NCBI RefSeq assembly: GCF_020386615.1
Contig: NZ_CP077769.1
Location: 4,774,001-4,838,000, forward strand
Direction of reading: 5' to 3'
Source: Chitinophaga pendula
Lineage (GTDB): Bacteria; Bacteroidota; Bacteroidia; Chitinophagales; Chitinophagaceae
Length of the DNA: 64,000 nt
Under the pieces are notes generated by a model. It did no database searches, was not told the origin of the DNA, and saw only the letters and a list, made by a program, of their open reading frames with translations. This document shows positions 60,558 through 64,000 of the stretch, piece after piece. The translations under genes were made by a program, and so were the position numbers. Each line of letters begins with the position of its first letter. Position 1 is the first letter of the stretch.

Positions 60558-62231
60558 CTACCAGTATAAAGTATATAAAGCCACCAGCAATCCGCAAATG
60601 ATCAACGCACCGATAGTAAATGGAGCAGAAGTTTTGAACATACCTGCATCCACATCCAACCCCTTGGGATTGTGCTTACTCTTAGGATCTGCCAGCGATA
60701 TCACCACCATACCAATGATACATATCACGAAAACGATCCCCATACGGTCAATAAAAGGTATCTCATACACACCTTTAGCATTGGCAGTCGCCAGCCCTAT
60801 ATCATACAGAGAAGAAAGATCTGTCCACATCGGCAGGAACTTCAACACAATAGAGAGTATAAACCCACCAATCAACGCAAACATCGCTGCACTGGAATTA
60901 GTACGCTTCCAGAAAAAACCCATAATAAACATAGAGAACACACCGGGAGATACAAAGCCGGTATATTCCTGGATAAACTGGAAACCGCCTTTTTTATCAA
61001 TACCCAGGAAGTTGGAGATAACGATCGCTATGATCATCGCCACTACCACCACCTGGCGCCCTACCTTCACCACCTGCTTCTCATCCGCATCTTTATTGTA
61101 TATCTTTTTATAGATGTCCAGCGAGAAGATCGTAGAGATACTATTCGCCTTACCTGCCAGCGATGCTACTACCGCCGCCGTCAATGCCGCAAAAGCCAGC
61201 CCCTTCAGACCAACAGGCAACAGGTTCAGCAACACCGGATAAGCATTGTCCGGATTCAGCTCTCCGCCTTTCATCATCTCTGCCTGGAACATACCCTGCT
61301 GATGCAATACGTAAGCCGCAATACCTGGCAACACCACGATGATCGGCATCAACATCTTCAGGAAACCGGCAAACAACAAGCCGTTACGGGCCGTCTTCAA
61401 ATCAGCACCTAATGCACGCTGCGTGATATACTGGTTACATCCCCAATAGTTCAGGTTCACAATCCACATACCGCCTATCAGAATACTCAACCCCGGCAGA
61501 TCCAGGTAATGCGGGTTATCTTTGTGAAAGATCATATGGAAATGATCATCCGCGTGCTCCGTCAGCAACGAGAAACCTTTCAATACACCACTTTCGCCAA
61601 AATGACTGGCCACCAACTGCAAAGCCAGATAAGTAGTAGCCAATCCCCCTAATATCAGGAAAAATACCTGGATCACATCCGTATATCCTATCACCTTCAT
61701 ACCACCCAGCGTAATGAAAATCGCAAATACCGCCAACAGCACCATACAGGTATAAAAGTTCACACCCGAAATAGTAGTAATAGCCAGCGCCCCCAGGTAT
61801 AATATAGAGGTCAGGTTCACCACCACATACAACAATAACCAGAACACCGCCATAATAGTACTCACCGTCTGGTTATACCGCTGTTGCAGGAACTGCGGCA
61901 TCGTATATATTTTGTTCTTAAGGTAAATAGGCAGAAAAAAGATCGCCACTACCAGCAAGGTAGCCGCCGCCATCCATTCATAGGTAGAAATGGCCAGCCC
62001 CATCGCAAAGCCGGAACCAGACATACCAATAAACTGCTCTGCCGAAATGTTCGAAGCGATCAAGGAAGCTCCTATCGCCCACCAGGTAAGGGAACCTTCT
62101 GCCAGGAAAAAATCCTTGCTGTCAGTGGTCGCGCGTTTCTTCTTTTGGTATATATAATAACCATAACCGGCTACAATAATAAAATACACCAAGAAAACCG
62201 CATAATCATAAAAATGTAAGCTCTTTTGCAT
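60558..62231 (-). CDS. Sodium/sugar symporter (SSS family), probably for xylose
   Basis: 557 residues with about 14 membrane helices. SSS motifs are EGSLTWWAIGASLIASNISAEQFIGMSGSGFAMGLAISTYEW (first Na+ site region), NLNYWGCNQYITQRALGADLKTARNGLLFAGFLKM (the family's GxxxWxxxQYxxQR signature) and ALTAAVVASLAGKANSISTIFSLDIYKKIY. It is most like SGLT-type sugar carriers. As first gene of a transcript with xylB and xylA, its probable cargo is D-xylose or a related pentose. A 14-bp direct repeat precedes it at 62242-62271. Confidence 0.92.
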   Translation of the reverse strand: MQKSLHFYDYAVFLVYFIIVAGYGYYIYQKKKRATTDSKDFFLAEGSLTWWAIGASLIASNISAEQFIGMSGSGFAMGLAISTYEWMAAATLLVVAIFFLPIYLKNKIYTMPQFLQQRYNQTVSTIMAVFWLLLYVVVNLTSILYLGALAITTISGVNFYTCMVLLAVFAIFITLGGMKVIGYTDVIQVFFLILGGLATTYLALQLVASHFGESGVLKGFSLLTEHADDHFHMIFHKDNPHYLDLPGLSILIGGMWIVNLNYWGCNQYITQRALGADLKTARNGLLFAGFLKMLMPIIVVLPGIAAYVLHQQGMFQAEMMKGGELNPDNAYPVLLNLLPVGLKGLAFAALTAAVVASLAGKANSISTIFSLDIYKKIYNKDADEKQVVKVGRQVVVVAMIIAIVISNFLGIDKKGGFQFIQEYTGFVSPGVFSMFIMGFFWKRTNSSAAMFALIGGFILSIVLKFLPMWTDLSSLYDIGLATANAKGVYEIPFIDRMGIVFVICIIGMVVISLADPKSKHNPKGLDVDAGMFKTSAPFTIGALIICGLLVALYTLYW

Positions 62232-62241
62232 AAAATGGTAA

Positions 62242-62271
62242 AACGTGGTCAGTTATGAACGTGGTCAGTTA
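62242..62271. promoter_or_regulatory. 14-bp exact direct repeat before the xylose operon (operator candidate)
   Basis: AACGTGGTCAGTTA occurs at 62242-62255 and 62258-62271 with a 2-bp gap, so the units are 16 bp apart. It lies 11-40 bp in front of the symporter start codon and 90 bp after the GH95 stop. A tandem operator for a xylose regulator is one reading; no consensus promoter was found nearby, so an alternative sigma or activator may be used. Confidence 0.5.
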
Positions 62272-62361
62272 ATTAACGAATCAATATAGAAAGAATTATT
62301 TTAAATGTACAATGTACGCGTATTATTTTAATATTTCCACTCAATAGCAGCAACTGGAGTA

Positions 62362-64000
62362 TCAAAAATGGACTTCCCGACGCTCCCCTTTCTTGAGGGA
62401 CATACTTCGGACCTGGCCTTCATAGTATAGTTTTACCGTACCTCCCAGTATTGAGCGGACCCATGCCTTTTGCAGCCGGTTACCCTCCCACTCCATATCC
62501 ACTACATACCCTCCCCGGGCATGCAACCCACTGATCGCTCCTGCTGACCAGGCAGCCGGTAATGCAGGCAACAGGGTTATACCATGCTCATTACTTTGCA
62601 ACATAGCCTCCGCCAGCCCGGCAGTACCTCCGAAGTTGCCATCGATTTGAAAAGGGGGGTGGTTATCAAACAGGTTGTCATAGGTCGATTTTGCCAACAA
62701 AGCCTGCATGTTCTCCTGCACCTTGTCCCCCTCTTTCAGACGGGCGTAAAAATTGATGATCCAGGCCCGGCTCCAGCCTGTATGCCCGCCTCCGTGAGCC
62801 AGGCGATAGGCCAGTGTTTTACGTGCCCCCTCCAGCAAAGCCGGCGTGCTGTCGTTGATCTGCGTGCCAGGATGCAAACCGAATAAATGCGAAATATGCC
62901 GATGCCCCGGCTCCGTCTCTTCATACTCCTGTATCCACTCCAGTATACGGCCATCCTTCCCCAGGCGGGTCGGCGGCAACTGTGCCAGTATCGCCTGCAT
63001 ACTATCCGCAAAAGACTTGTCTGCGTGCAACAAGTGGGCGGCAGCAACATAGTCTTGTAAAAACTCCCGCGCAATCTGGTTATCCATAGTAGGCCCATAC
63101 GTCAAAGACTCCGGCTTACCGGTTACCGGATGCTTAAACAGGTTTTCCGGAGAATAAGCCGGCACTGTTACCATATACCCCTCCGGACTCTTTACCAGGA
63201 AGTCCTTCAGGAACTCAGCATGTTCCTTCATAATAGGGTATGCCTGTCGCCGCAGGAACGTCGTATCACCTGTAAACAAGTAGTGCTCCCAGAAATGCAG
63301 ACACATCCAGGCCGTAGCCATAGGAAACGTACCATAGTGCATCGCATTCTGCAAACCGGTCTTACCAAAAGCATCCGTGGCATGATGCATCACCCATCCT
63401 CGGGCCCCGTACATTTTGCGGGCAGTGATACGCCCTTGCGGACGGATATGATCCAAAAAAGCAAAAAGAGGAGCTGTCGTCTCCGGCAATGCCGTTACTT
63501 CCGCATGCCAGTAATTCATCTGCAGATTGATATTGGTGTGAAAGTCTGCCTGCCAGGGTGCATCCAGGTGATAATTCCATATTCCCTGCAAGTTCGCAGG
63601 TAACACCCCTGGCGAACGGGAACTACCCATCAACAGGTAACGCCCATATTGAAAATAAAGACTGGTTAACCAAGGATCAAATGCTCCCCGCTTCACTGCC
63701 GCCAACCGCTCATCCGTAGGAATAGTGTCCTGTAAGACCGCTGGCCCCAACCGCCATTTCACCCTTTCCATCAGCCGGCGATGATCAGCGACATGCGCCG
63801 CTTTCAGCCGGTCATAATCGCCTGCCCGGTAACGCCCCAACCGCTTTTCCAGCTCATTCACAGGCACAATATTATCATTGAGCCCCAAGTGCGCAAAGTC
63901 ATAGTTCGTCGCACCGTCTATATAGATCACTACACCGTTTGCCTGAGATACGTTCAGAGTATCACCAGACACCACAGTCTTTCCTCCTTCCGCAAACACC
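62362..64000 (-). CDS. Glycoside hydrolase family 95 protein, C-terminal part
   Basis: At least 545 residues; the frame is open to the window edge and GH95 enzymes have about 750-800, so the N-terminal third lies outside. GH95 includes alpha-1,2-L-fucosidases and alpha-L-galactosidases that trim plant and animal glycans; fucosylated xyloglucan is a known target. Visible are SPGVLPANLQGIWNYHLDAPWQADFHTNINLQMNYW, MDNQIAREFL, the EWIQEYEETEPGHRHISHLFGLHPG signature, AHGGGHTGWSRAWIINFYARLKEGDK and QIDGNFGGTAGLAEAMLQS. Adjacent to the xylose operon, so a hemicellulose-use locus is likely. It may have its own promoter outside the window. Confidence 0.92.
   Translation of the reverse strand, partial: VFAEGGKTVVSGDTLNVSQANGVVIYIDGATNYDFAHLGLNDNIVPVNELEKRLGRYRAGDYDRLKAAHVADHRRLMERVKWRLGPAVLQDTIPTDERLAAVKRGAFDPWLTSLYFQYGRYLLMGSSRSPGVLPANLQGIWNYHLDAPWQADFHTNINLQMNYWHAEVTALPETTAPLFAFLDHIRPQGRITARKMYGARGWVMHHATDAFGKTGLQNAMHYGTFPMATAWMCLHFWEHYLFTGDTTFLRRQAYPIMKEHAEFLKDFLVKSPEGYMVTVPAYSPENLFKHPVTGKPESLTYGPTMDNQIAREFLQDYVAAAHLLHADKSFADSMQAILAQLPPTRLGKDGRILEWIQEYEETEPGHRHISHLFGLHPGTQINDSTPALLEGARKTLAYRLAHGGGHTGWSRAWIINFYARLKEGDKVQENMQALLAKSTYDNLFDNHPPFQIDGNFGGTAGLAEAMLQSNEHGITLLPALPAAWSAGAISGLHARGGYVVDMEWEGNRLQKAWVRSILGGTVKLYYEGQVRSMSLKKGERREVHF

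Noticed and set aside
1..64000. tRNA, rRNA, intact IS element or prophage genes
   Set aside because: I looked in all intergenic regions and saw no cloverleaf-like sequence, transposase or phage structural gene.

Overview
The window is chromosomal DNA of a Bacteroidota bacterium, most likely Chitinophaga or a close relative in Chitinophagaceae (inferred from protein families and gene neighbourhoods; no rRNA is present). Three lines support this. Several genes are preceded by the Bacteroidota promoter TTTG-N(19-21)-TAnnTTTG. There is a SusC/SusD pair with its own ECF sigma factor and FecR anti-sigma. DAHP synthase is fused to chorismate mutase. Coding is dense and GC-rich at third positions, apart from an AT-richer accessory stretch at about 37.6-41.8 kb. 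I see no tRNA, rRNA, CRISPR array or intact insertion sequence.

Layout. 0-1 kb: 5' part of a DUF2851 gene (minus strand), then an intergenic array of about 17 TATA cores spaced almost exactly 11 bp apart. 1.3-4.2 kb: SAM-I riboswitch with terminator, cystathionine gamma-synthase and homoserine dehydrogenase. 4.2-7.3 kb (minus): DUF2520 protein, KdsC-like phosphatase, UbiA prenyltransferase and Maf. 7.7-13.4 kb: topA, a SirB1-like transglutaminase-fold protein, and a Prc-type protease. 13.6-21.6 kb (minus): ECF sigma - FecR - SusC (with STN domain) - SusD - PQQ-type sugar dehydrogenase. 21.7-29.8 kb: MFS exporter, YkgJ protein, gcvP, small secreted protein, AraC regulator, methyltransferase and a DUF6266-like protein. 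30-37.6 kb: serine hydrolase, membrane protein, a TerD-HAD-PP2C group, MmcQ/YjbR, and a CocE/NonD hydrolase. 37.6-41.8 kb: unknown secreted proteins plus two broken genes (a lipoprotein with a frameshift and an in-frame stop; a decapitated, frameshifted OmpR/PhoB output domain). 41.8-44.7 kb: tandem-repeat periplasmic protein, PagL-like deacylase, FKBP isomerase.

44.7-52.75 kb is the centre of interest. A seven-gene minus-strand operon (pheA, aminotransferase, tyrA, DAHP synthase-chorismate mutase, aroB, aroA, aroC) makes the shikimate pathway and both arms to Phe and Tyr. Its leader holds two unannotated short reading frames in series, each about 40-50% aromatic (one has eight aromatic codons in a row; the other includes Trp). 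Each is followed by a Rho-independent terminator whose 5' arm can pair instead with a segment at the end of that reading frame. I read this as two tandem ribosome-mediated attenuators.

52.97-56.4 kb: small lipoprotein, a 49-bp tandem repeat, an ECF sigma factor with a membrane-anchored anti-sigma/trypsin-like protease fusion, a carboxypeptidase-regulatory-like protein and CsbD. 56.6-64 kb (minus): a xylose/xyloglucan module of aldose 1-epimerase, xylA, xylB, sodium/sugar symporter and a GH95 fucosidase cut by the window edge. A 14-bp exact direct repeat lies in front of the symporter gene and may be the operator.
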